64,000 nt of DNA from Desulfuribacillus stibiiarsenatis (lineage in GTDB: Bacteria > Bacillota > Bacilli > Desulfuribacillales > Desulfuribacillaceae): the NCBI RefSeq assembly GCF_001742305.1, contig NZ_MJAT01000022.1, positions 248,001 to 312,000 of the forward strand. Direction: 5' to 3'. The notes below the pieces were generated by a model that saw only the letters and a list, made by a program, of their open reading frames with translations, ran no database searches and was not told the DNA's origin. The translations under genes and the position numbers were made by a program. This document shows positions 26,064 through 34,148 of the stretch, in pieces; position 1 is the stretch's first letter, and each line of letters opens with the position of its first letter.

Positions 26064-27620
26064 ATGGTGGAAGACCACAAACGCACACTTATAAAGTCTG
26101 GAATGATTATTGTAGTCGCCACATTTATCGGGCGACTTTTCGGTTTTGTCAGAGAGATTTTCATTTCCGCGCAGTACGGGACATCTGCCCAAGCCGAAGC
26201 ATATTTTATTGCCATTACCATTCCTACTATATTGATAGCTGTTTTACCTGGGGCATTGAATTCTGTTTGCACTCCACTTTTTGCAGAATATAAAGCGAAA
26301 GGGGATATTAAGGGATTACAAGGATTATTTAATACTGTAACATCACTTGTTTTATTAGGATCGTTAGTGCTTTCTATTCTAGGAGGATTTTTCTCAGCGG
26401 AAATTGTGTCAGTCCTCGCGCCAGGCTTTACAGGAGAAGTGCGAGAACTTACAATTGAACTAGTAACATTGATGGTTCCAGCGATTACACTCATCGGACT
26501 AATCAGTATCTTCTGGAGCTATCTGAATGCACAACAACATTTTTTAATGCCAAGTTTAGGGCCACTAGTAGCAAGCGTTATTGTCATTGTATCGATTTTC
26601 ACTTTAGTGCCAGTGTATGGGATTCATGGATTGACGGTAGGGACTGTCATTAGTTTCTTATTTCAAGGGCTAGTCATGTACCCAACGCTAAGAAAGAGTG
26701 GCATTAAATTTGGACTCGCGTTGCAATTTAAGAACCCAGCAGTGAAACGTTTCTTCATCCTAATGATTCCGATTGTGTTAGGCATGTCAATCAACCAGTT
26801 AAACGTCATCGTTGACAGAATGCTTGGTTCTGGACTAGAAGAAGGGAAATTCGCAGCATACATCTATGCGACAAGGATATACCAGCTACCAATCGGGATA
26901 TTCGTCGGTGCGATTACATTACCGTTGTTCCCTGTGTTATCGAAATACGCATCAGAGCAGAACATAGACCAGCTGATTGCTACGATGTGGAACGGATTGA
27001 AGATGCTGGCCTTTATCATGTTGCCAGTAACCGCAATCTTAATGATCTTAGGAGAACCCATCGTCAGACTACTATTCGAACGTGAAGAATTTACACGGGA
27101 AAGCACAATAGAGACGAACTGGGCACTGATGTTCCTTGCACTTGGATTCTTTCCGTATGCTGCGAGGGATTTACTCGCACGAGTATTCTACTCCCTGCAA
27201 GATACAAGAACTCCAGTAATTATCAATACCATAACGATTACTTTAAATGTTATATTTAGTATAATCCTTGTCCGCTATCTCGATCAAGGTGGACTAGGGC
27301 TAGGTATGGCATTGGGGGGATTTGCGAATTTTATGATTATGTTGTGGGCGATTCGTAGGAAGCTTGGGTTGGTGGTGGATAGGCAGTCATTGGTGGAAAT
27401 TGGGAAGATAATGGTAGCTACTATTAGTATTTTAATTTTACTGATAGGTTTTAAAGCAAATGTATCTTATAATGAAACTTTTATAATTGAATTAATATAC
27501 ATGGTAACGATGATGATGATTATTGGAGTTATATATATATTTATGCTGCATCTTTTAAAAGTGGAGACTGCCAAAGCATTATTAAATTTGCTTTTTTTAA
27601 AAAAATCAACTAAATCATAG
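26064..27620 (+). CDS. murJ: MurJ/MviN-family lipid-linked oligosaccharide flippase
   Basis: A 518-residue polytopic protein of the MOP exporter superfamily with 13-14 hydrophobic helices. The N-terminus reads FIGRLFGFVREIFISAQYGTSAQAEAYFIA, which contains the family motif (GRLFGFVRE, then SAEAYFIA-type). It flips lipid II or another lipid-linked repeat unit. In a polysaccharide locus beside a glycosyltransferase and a Wzy-like gene, a role in exopolysaccharide export is as likely as peptidoglycan. Composition drops abruptly near 27380-27420, so the last 70 or so codons look foreign to the rest of the gene. The ATG follows AGAGGGAAAAAT. Confidence 0.88.
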   Translation: MVEDHKRTLIKSGMIIVVATFIGRLFGFVREIFISAQYGTSAQAEAYFIAITIPTILIAVLPGALNSVCTPLFAEYKAKGDIKGLQGLFNTVTSLVLLGSLVLSILGGFFSAEIVSVLAPGFTGEVRELTIELVTLMVPAITLIGLISIFWSYLNAQQHFLMPSLGPLVASVIVIVSIFTLVPVYGIHGLTVGTVISFLFQGLVMYPTLRKSGIKFGLALQFKNPAVKRFFILMIPIVLGMSINQLNVIVDRMLGSGLEEGKFAAYIYATRIYQLPIGIFVGAITLPLFPVLSKYASEQNIDQLIATMWNGLKMLAFIMLPVTAILMILGEPIVRLLFEREEFTRESTIETNWALMFLALGFFPYAARDLLARVFYSLQDTRTPVIINTITITLNVIFSIILVRYLDQGGLGLGMALGGFANFMIMLWAIRRKLGLVVDRQSLVEIGKIMVATISILILLIGFKANVSYNETFIIELIYMVTMMMIIGVIYIFMLHLLKVETAKALLNLLFLKKSTKS

Positions 27621-27672
27621 TCTGTGAAGCTATATAGGTATGCTTAAATTATGGAAAGAAGGGTTGAGTTAA

Positions 27673-29556
27673 ATGAATTTTAATAATGGTAAAAAACAGA
27701 AAAAACGAGAGTTGCATAACGGACTAAATGTTTTAGATTGGTATTACTTAATACCATTAGCCCTCATTGGAGCTTTTGTACCGACTATTGTTTACTTGAA
27801 AATAACAGAATTACCACCTCATATTGCAGCTCATTGGGTTAGTTCAGAAAATCTCGATTTCTTTTCATACTATAAGTCCCTATGGATACAAATAATATCT
27901 GGGCTATCTATTATTATCCTAGTATTAGCTAGGATACAGAATACCTTCAGATTCAGAAATGAAATCATCTATTACCCTTTATTTCTGTACGCTGGAATGA
28001 TTATTTTATCAACCATATTTACTGATCCAATTTATATGGATGTTGCACTTAAAGGATTTCCAGATCGATTTGAGGGAATGTGGGTGCTTCTTTCATACAT
28101 TGTAATTACTATTGTTACTATGAATATAGTGAATCAATCATCGCATTTCAAAATATTATTAGGAAGCCTTTTAGTTTCTGCTTCAATTCTCAGCATATTA
28201 GGAATATTTCAGTTTTTCGGCACTGACTTCTTTCAAACAGATATAGGAAAAGCTTTGATATTACCGAATCAATACAAATATATGTCTGACACACTATCTT
28301 TCACATTTGGGCCACATACGATATATAGCACATTCTATAATACAAACTACGTCGGAAGCTATATGTCTATGGTTTTTATTTTGTCCATTGTTTTATACCT
28401 TTTCGCAAAAGAAAGAAACTACCAAATTGTTTTAGGAATAGTTATTTGTCTTACATTTAGTAATTTAATTGGATCAAATTCAAGAGCCGGGTTAATGGGC
28501 GGAGTTATTGCGTTTTTAGTATTATTCATTGTTATGTATAGAGTCATAATTGAAAAATGGAAACAATCTATTATTCTGGCTTTTTCATTATGTTTAATAT
28601 TTTTTGGATTAAACACAATATCTGATGGAGGTTTGACTAGTAATATAGAAAGACTCACCTCTGAACAAAATAATTTAATTACGGATAATATAAAAGATGA
28701 ATCAAATGAAGGTAAAATTTCGTTGGATTTTAAAGATCTTTCTTTAGATAAAAATCGAGCAATTTTAGATATGGGCCAACAAATATTAACTGTTGAAGCA
28801 TTAAGAGTTGATAATTCTATGGAATATAATCATGAAGATTATAAATTTTATGACACGGAGGGAAAGACTCTTCCATACACATTTAATAAAGAACTATATG
28901 AATTGTCATTCGATGATGCAAATTATTCAAAGTATACACTGATAATTGCTGGGAATCTTGTTCAAATAAATTATAATACATCATTATCGATAAGCTTAGG
29001 GACTGGCCCTGATGGTAAAATTTATTTTGTGAATAACAAGAATCAATTAGTGCAATTAAATACAGCACCTAGTTGGGGTTTTGAAGGTCGTGAAACTATG
29101 GGATCATCTAGAGGATATCTTTGGTCAAGAAGTATTCCAATGTTAAAAGAAACTGTATTATTAGGAAAGGGTCCTGATACGTATGCGATTTATTTTCCTC
29201 AAGATGACTATATTGCTAAACGGAAATATCTATCTGAGTTTTATAGGTTAGTAGATAAGCCGCATAATATATATTTACAACAAGGAATCAATACAGGCGT
29301 AATATCACTAATAGCTTTTTTATCAATATTCTTTATATATTTTTACTCGTGTTTCCGTCTGTATTTTAAAAAGAATATAAATGGTGAAAATATTTTCAAT
29401 GTAGTTGGAATAGCTTCGTTTTTGGCTGTTATATCTTACGCTGTAACGGGAATATTTAACGACAGTGTGGTCTCAGTAGCCCCAGTATTTTGGTTGATCT
29501 TAGGAATAGGATTAGCTAGTAACCGTATTAACAAAGAGAACATAATCCAAACATAA
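27673..29556 (+). CDS. O-antigen ligase family (Wzy_C) protein with a large extracytoplasmic loop
   Basis: A 627-residue polytopic membrane protein and the second Wzy/WaaL-like protein in the window. The family loop is represented by NSRAGLMGG (near 274) and the segment SSRGYLWSRSIPMLKETVLLGKGPDTYAIYFP (near 476-508). A soluble region of roughly 180 residues (about 320-500) sits between two membrane bundles and is longer than in the minus-strand paralogue. It should polymerise or transfer glycan outside the membrane. It is markedly AT-richer than its upstream neighbours. The ATG follows GAAGGGTTGAGTTAA. Polymerase versus ligase (including protein O-glycosylation) cannot be decided by eye. Confidence 0.8.
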   Translation: MNFNNGKKQKKRELHNGLNVLDWYYLIPLALIGAFVPTIVYLKITELPPHIAAHWVSSENLDFFSYYKSLWIQIISGLSIIILVLARIQNTFRFRNEIIYYPLFLYAGMIILSTIFTDPIYMDVALKGFPDRFEGMWVLLSYIVITIVTMNIVNQSSHFKILLGSLLVSASILSILGIFQFFGTDFFQTDIGKALILPNQYKYMSDTLSFTFGPHTIYSTFYNTNYVGSYMSMVFILSIVLYLFAKERNYQIVLGIVICLTFSNLIGSNSRAGLMGGVIAFLVLFIVMYRVIIEKWKQSIILAFSLCLIFFGLNTISDGGLTSNIERLTSEQNNLITDNIKDESNEGKISLDFKDLSLDKNRAILDMGQQILTVEALRVDNSMEYNHEDYKFYDTEGKTLPYTFNKELYELSFDDANYSKYTLIIAGNLVQINYNTSLSISLGTGPDGKIYFVNNKNQLVQLNTAPSWGFEGRETMGSSRGYLWSRSIPMLKETVLLGKGPDTYAIYFPQDDYIAKRKYLSEFYRLVDKPHNIYLQQGINTGVISLIAFLSIFFIYFYSCFRLYFKKNINGENIFNVVGIASFLAVISYAVTGIFNDSVVSVAPVFWLILGIGLASNRINKENIIQT

Positions 29557-29710
29557 TCTACTAATGATTATTACAAATATATTACTATAAAAACATTGAA
29601 AATGTACCGAAACTTATTTAGATAATCTGCGTCTAATATGGTGTAGTAAAGACAAACGCGCTTTTAAGCCGTAGTTAAATGCACCGTATATATGGACTAT
29701 TTAGTTTAAG

Positions 29711-29736
29711 TAATAAAAAGTCATTTACTTTTATTA
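29711..29736 (+). promoter_or_regulatory. Inverted repeat overlapping the surface-protein promoter
   Basis: TAATAAAAG (29711-29719) is perfectly complementary to CTTTTATTA (29728-29736) with an 8-base centre. It covers the predicted -35 element, so it could be an operator. A weak terminator for the upstream gene is the alternative, though no T-run follows. Confidence 0.35.
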
Positions 29737-29753
29737 GATGTCTATTATATAAT
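29724..29753 (+). promoter_or_regulatory. Predicted promoter of the stalk-domain surface protein
   Basis: The -35 TTTACT (29724-29729, 4 of 6) and the -10 TATAAT (29748-29753, 6 of 6) have an 18-base spacer. Transcription would start near 29760, giving a leader of about 60 bases to the first start and 150 to the second. Confidence 0.45.
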
Positions 29754-29820
29754 AGTGTGTGCATGCAAAATGCTAGATTTGTCAATTTATAGCCTTATCT
29801 CGTAGAAAGGGGGTGGAATA

Positions 29821-32061
29821 ATGAGAGATCAACAAAACCAAGGCAAAGTATTATCAACACCCTTAAAAAACCAAAAAAGAAGATTTTCCCAAGGAGGAGA
29901 AACAAAATTTATGAAAAAGAATAAATTAATAGCTAGTTTTCTAGTGTTCGCTTTATTAGTGACTCTAGTAGCTCCAATCGGAGTAGCAAGCGCTGCAACT
30001 ACTTATAGTGCAGTAAGCGTTGCGAAATTTACAAAAAGCACTAGTTCAGCACTAGGTGTTATCCAGGTAACTGCTGACCCAATGTTAGCTTCATCTTCTG
30101 CTTTAATCAAACTTCCAAGCGACGTTAAAAACATAACTGTTTCAGCGGTTACAGGCGCTAACACAAGTACTAATGCAATTACTATCAGTGGTATCAATGG
30201 AATTACTGACGCTACTAATTACACTTACAGCCAACCTGTTAATGAGTTCAGAGTAACAGTTGCACCTTCAATAACAGGTCAAAAAACTGAGTTTTTCATC
30301 TATATTACAGCTGATACTTCAGACTTAGCAGCTGGCGATGTAGTTGCTACTATTACTGGTTTAAGTGGACAGCTTCCTAGTGGATCTGTTACAGTAGCAA
30401 ACATTTTAGGAAGTGGAACTACTGATATTACAGTAAGCACTCCTAAGTTCATTTCTGGAAACAACAATGAAGTTATCTTTACATTAACTGAAAGCATTGC
30501 TGGCGCATTAGATACTAAAGCGTCTTCTTTAAAACTTACTTTACCAAATGGATACACATGGTCAAATACGTCTGCTTCAGCAGTTATCGTAGGTAACCAA
30601 GTTGTTAATGCTTTAACTTCATCTTCAGATGGAAGAGTATTGACTGTTGATACACAAAAAGCTGGTTCGCCTTCTAAATCAATCATTCGTTTAACTGCTA
30701 ATGTTAACGTTAATGACAACGTAGCTAAGCATGGCGATGTTATTGCTACAGTTTCTGGTGATAACAAGTTTAATGCTGCTGAATTAACTGTAGCTAAATA
30801 TGCTGACTTCGGAGTTAAAACAAGCGTTAAAGACAAGAAATCAATCGTTGCTGGTCAAGCAAACAAGAAAATTGGAACAGTAGTGGTTGAAGAGACTGCT
30901 CCTGCATCATTAGTAAACGGAAGAACAATCTACTTAACTCTTCCTGAGGGTGCAAAGTGGAACAACGCATTCTCTGCTGCTATGTACAGTGGATCTAATA
31001 CCTTAGCAGTAACTACACCAACTTCTCCTGATGCAATTTCTAATGAAGGAAGAACATTAAAGGTAGTATTAAGCGCTGCAAGTACTGGTAACGCTGGTAA
31101 GTTAGAAATTCAAGACTTAACTGTTGACACTGCTGTAGACTTTAAAGGCGAAATCGCTGTAGAACTTTCAGGTAATTCTGGATTGACTGGTAAGTTAGTG
31201 GTTGCTGATGTAACTGCTCCTATTACTGCTACTGCGACTAAAGCTGATGTAAAGATTGGTCTTCAAAATCAAAAGGCAGGAAATATCGTAATTAAAGAAA
31301 CTGCTAAAGAAAGATTAATTAAAGATGGAAAATTAGAAATTACGTTTGCTAACACTGCAGCTACATTCCAAAACACTCCTACAGTTAAAGTTACTGAAGG
31401 CGATATTGATGTAGAAATCTCAAAATCTTCAACTATGTTAACTATCACAGTGAAGAGAGATAGTTCAGTTGCAAGTACTATCGAAATTAGCAATATCTTA
31501 ATGACAGTTGACCGTTCAGTTGCTGAAGGTGACTTAACATTAAATATCAGAGGTAACGCTACAAACAACGCAATCAGTGCTGTTGATGCTAGATTCCCTG
31601 ATAACAAAACAGTTGCTAAAGTTGTTAATGCATCTGTAACAACTCCTGCTCCTGATAGCACGCCTGTAACTCCTGTACCTGTAACTCCTGTATCTGCGTT
31701 CGTAGTAGATTCAAAGAATTACACTGTTAACGGTGTTACCAAGACTATGGATGTAGCTCCATTCATCCAAAATGGTCGTACTATGTTACCAGTTCGTTTC
31801 GTTGCTGAAGCTCTTGGCGTAAGCGAAGATAACATCATCTGGAATGCTTCAACTAAGCAAGTAACTATCATGAAGGGTGACCGCATTGCTCAATTAACAA
31901 TCGGTAGCGATACTCTTCTTGTAAATGGTGTAACTGTTAAGATGGATACAGTTGCTTCAACTAAAGACGGCAGAACAGTTCTTCCAGTTCGATTTGTTGC
32001 TCAAGCACTTGGCGCTAACATCGATTGGGATGCTGCTACACGTACAGTATCAGTAAAGTAA
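29821..32061 (+). CDS. Exported stalk-domain (copper amine oxidase N-like) surface protein, likely major S-layer-type protein
   Basis: Two in-frame starts have good ribosome binding sites: ATG 29821 behind AAAGGGGGTGG, and ATG 29911 behind AAGGAGGAG. The second gives a classic signal peptide (MKKNKLIASFLVFALLVTLV, cleaved near VASAAT) and 716 residues; the first adds 30 hydrophilic residues. The mature protein is Ala/Thr/Val-rich with repeated beta-sandwich stretches. About the last 120 residues are two stalk-domain units (GRTMLPVRFVAEALGV and GRTVLPVRFVAQALGA), PF07833-type, thought to mediate surface attachment or assembly. The favourable GCT/GTT/AAC codon choice and very strong terminator suggest high expression. 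It has no SLH motif. Confidence 0.85.
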   Translation: MRDQQNQGKVLSTPLKNQKRRFSQGGETKFMKKNKLIASFLVFALLVTLVAPIGVASAATTYSAVSVAKFTKSTSSALGVIQVTADPMLASSSALIKLPSDVKNITVSAVTGANTSTNAITISGINGITDATNYTYSQPVNEFRVTVAPSITGQKTEFFIYITADTSDLAAGDVVATITGLSGQLPSGSVTVANILGSGTTDITVSTPKFISGNNNEVIFTLTESIAGALDTKASSLKLTLPNGYTWSNTSASAVIVGNQVVNALTSSSDGRVLTVDTQKAGSPSKSIIRLTANVNVNDNVAKHGDVIATVSGDNKFNAAELTVAKYADFGVKTSVKDKKSIVAGQANKKIGTVVVEETAPASLVNGRTIYLTLPEGAKWNNAFSAAMYSGSNTLAVTTPTSPDAISNEGRTLKVVLSAASTGNAGKLEIQDLTVDTAVDFKGEIAVELSGNSGLTGKLVVADVTAPITATATKADVKIGLQNQKAGNIVIKETAKERLIKDGKLEITFANTAATFQNTPTVKVTEGDIDVEISKSSTMLTITVKRDSSVASTIEISNILMTVDRSVAEGDLTLNIRGNATNNAISAVDARFPDNKTVAKVVNASVTTPAPDSTPVTPVPVTPVSAFVVDSKNYTVNGVTKTMDVAPFIQNGRTMLPVRFVAEALGVSEDNIIWNASTKQVTIMKGDRIAQLTIGSDTLLVNGVTVKMDTVASTKDGRTVLPVRFVAQALGANIDWDAATRTVSVK

Positions 32062-32072
32062 TTAGAATTATC

Positions 32073-32108
32073 AAATAAAAAGAGCTCCTTTAGGAGCTCT
32101 TTTTATTT
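32073..32108 (+). terminator. Very strong terminator after the surface-protein gene
   Basis: A perfect 16-base stem (32073-32088 with 32093-32108) with a TTTA tetraloop and a T-rich 3' arm. It has the form expected behind a highly transcribed gene. Confidence 0.95.
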
Positions 32109-32232
32109 GGATTGATTAATTCTATTAGTTAAATATATGTATTGAACAAATAGAAACGTACATTTAAGGATTTTTTAATAATCATAAGCAAAAATTATGA
32201 TATAATTTAATAAATAGGAAAGGGGAGAAAAG

Positions 32233-33363
32233 ATGAAAAAGTATATATTGATGTTAATAATTCTGTTTATAATCCCATCAATCTCTTTTGTTAATGCAGA
32301 AGCCTTAGAAAAAGGAAAACAAGAAACGGCATATTTAACAATAGAAGATGCAGTTAATCTAGGGATAAAAAATAGTATTACTCTAAAAAACATGGAAGTT
32401 GAAGTTGCAAAATTGTATGAACAACGGAAAAGGGCAGATGAGATAATTCAATTTTTTACTATAGATGCAGAAAATAGCGCTGGCTATTTTAGTACTGGTG
32501 GTGATGCTGGGCATGCAGTTATTACAGGTTCTATTCAATCTTTGGTTGCTATTGACCGTCAATGGAAGATTGCAGTAAAGCGTTATGATATGGAGAAAGA
32601 AACTATTGAATATAAAGTATTACAAGCATACCAAGATGTATTACGAGCGATGAAAGATATTGACTATATAAATAAAAATATAGAACGTGTACAGTACGAT
32701 TTACGTTTAGTAGATATTAAGAATCAATATGGTATGGCTAGCAATTTTGAATATGAAAAAGCAAAATATGCAGTTTCAGCTGCAAAAGATAGTTTACAAA
32801 CAAAAAAAGCCTTACTAAATTCAAAGGTTATCGAATTAGCAAAATTAATTGGTACTATAGATGTTGAATCTATAGAACTGACAGATCTACCGCAAAAGGA
32901 AATAGTAAATTTAGATTTGGATTTACATATTAGTAGGTTGCGAAGTGATAGTCCATTAGTTTGGATAGGAGAGCAGCAAGCATATTTGGCTCAACTTGCA
33001 GTTGACAATTATACATTCAATCAGAATACATTTGATACGTATCAAGTGAAAAAGTTAGAAGTTGAAATTGCCCAAAATAGAGTGAATATTACTAAGGATC
33101 AGATGGAAAGCACAGCTAAAAACTTATTTGCTAAGCTAAAAGAGATTGAGTTTTCATATCAAGAACTTATTACTTCTGAAAAATCTTTAAATAATATGTA
33201 CAAAAATGCAGAGGTTAGAATGAATATTGGAATGTCAACAAAACTAGAATTGTTACAATTGCAAGAACAAATACTATCAATTCAAGTACAAAAATACAAC
33301 CTGATAGCTCAACAAAACATCTTAAATTATGCACTAAAAAAGCCATGGGTTATGGGCGGATAA
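32233..33363 (+). CDS. TolC-family (outer-membrane-efflux-like) exported coiled-coil protein
   Basis: A 376-residue protein with a cleavable signal peptide (MKKYILMLIILFIIPSISF, then VNAEA). The pattern LTIEDAVNLGIKNSITLKNMEVEVAKL is the start of a TolC/OEP repeat, followed by long alpha-helices with heptad character. A second repeat begins around residues 215-235, with YFNQ/TFDTY and KKLEVEIAQNRVNITKDQM in the last third. TolC proteins form outer-membrane channels in diderms; in Gram-positives the homologues lack a known pore role. The start follows AAAGGGGAGAAAAG. It is an isolated transcription unit between two terminators. Confidence 0.75.
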   Translation: MKKYILMLIILFIIPSISFVNAEALEKGKQETAYLTIEDAVNLGIKNSITLKNMEVEVAKLYEQRKRADEIIQFFTIDAENSAGYFSTGGDAGHAVITGSIQSLVAIDRQWKIAVKRYDMEKETIEYKVLQAYQDVLRAMKDIDYINKNIERVQYDLRLVDIKNQYGMASNFEYEKAKYAVSAAKDSLQTKKALLNSKVIELAKLIGTIDVESIELTDLPQKEIVNLDLDLHISRLRSDSPLVWIGEQQAYLAQLAVDNYTFNQNTFDTYQVKKLEVEIAQNRVNITKDQMESTAKNLFAKLKEIEFSYQELITSEKSLNNMYKNAEVRMNIGMSTKLELLQLQEQILSIQVQKYNLIAQQNILNYALKKPWVMGG

Positions 33364-33452
33364 TGTAAAAATAAAACACCTTAATATAGCGCCTAAATTG
33401 TTATGTGATTTAATTAATATAGATATAAAGCGTGATGAATAAAGTATTGACA

Positions 33453-33498
33453 AAAAGCCTGTTATGAGTAAAAATATTACTCATAACAGGCTTTTATT
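33453..33498 (+). terminator. Long perfect intrinsic terminator
   Basis: A 19-base perfect stem (33453-33471 with 33477-33495) with an AAATA loop and TTTT/TATTTA at the 3' side. It separates the TolC-like gene from the regulator/ABC group. The remaining gap to 33596 shows no gene. Confidence 0.93.
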
Positions 33499-33596
33499 TA
33501 TACGTATTTTCAGTGTGAGGAGAAATAATAATAGAAAACAAAATCTTTAATATTACTTGTTGGCAAATTATTATATGAAAATGGAGAAATGTGGAA

Positions 33597-34148
33597 ATGT
33601 TAGATTCGCTTATTACATCGAAGACAAGAATTAAATTATTACTTAAGTTTTTTTTAAACGTTGAGACTAAAGCATATCTAAGAGGACTTGCGGAAGAGTT
33701 TGGAGAATCAACAAATGCTGTACGTGTAGAGTTGAATAGACTTACTGATGCAGGAATACTTGAGACAATTACTGATGGGAGAACAAAACTTTATCAGGCA
33801 AATATAAGACACAGTTTATTTTTGGACTTGCAAAATATTGTAAAAAAATTTGTTGGTATTGATAAAATAGTAGAACATATAGTTGCGAAATTAGGGGATG
33901 TAAAGTTAGCTATTATTACAGGTGACTATGCAGAGGGTCGAGATTCAGGATTAATAGACTTGGTGATGGTAGGTGAAATTGATAAAAATTACTTTATAAA
34001 ATTAGTAGATGCAGTTGAAATGCTTATTCATAGGAAGATAAGGGCTTTAGTGTTAACGGAAGAGGAGTATGTAACGTATACTGATGTTTTAAACAAAAAT
34101 AAAGCTATAATTGTCTGGAGTGCTCTAGGTGATAAACGTAATAATTAA
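33597..34148 (+). CDS. Winged-helix regulator fused to a degenerate nucleotidyltransferase-like domain
   Basis: A 183-residue protein. Residues about 1-75 form an ArsR/MarR-like winged helix (SKTRIKLLLKFFLNVETKAYLRGLAEEFG, with NAVRVELNRLTDAGI as recognition helix). Residues about 100-165 follow an MNT-type nucleotidyltransferase layout (LAIITGDYAEGRDSGLIDLVMVG). The canonical Gly-Ser is Gly-Asp and the acidic SDxD is LIDL, so activity is doubtful. Proteins of this build occur at the head of surface-polysaccharide operons and may regulate them. The start is ATG 33597 (GGAG 10 bases upstream) or GTG 33591. It overlaps the ABC transporter gene by 20 bases. Confidence 0.7.
   Translation: MLDSLITSKTRIKLLLKFFLNVETKAYLRGLAEEFGESTNAVRVELNRLTDAGILETITDGRTKLYQANIRHSLFLDLQNIVKKFVGIDKIVEHIVAKLGDVKLAIITGDYAEGRDSGLIDLVMVGEIDKNYFIKLVDAVEMLIHRKIRALVLTEEEYVTYTDVLNKNKAIIVWSALGDKRNN

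Noticed and set aside
30300-30836. A 178-codon minus-strand open frame inside the stalk-domain gene (and a similar one at 31269-31661)
   Set aside because: They are mirror frames produced by the Ala/Thr/Val-rich codons of the real gene; there is no ribosome binding site or family signature.
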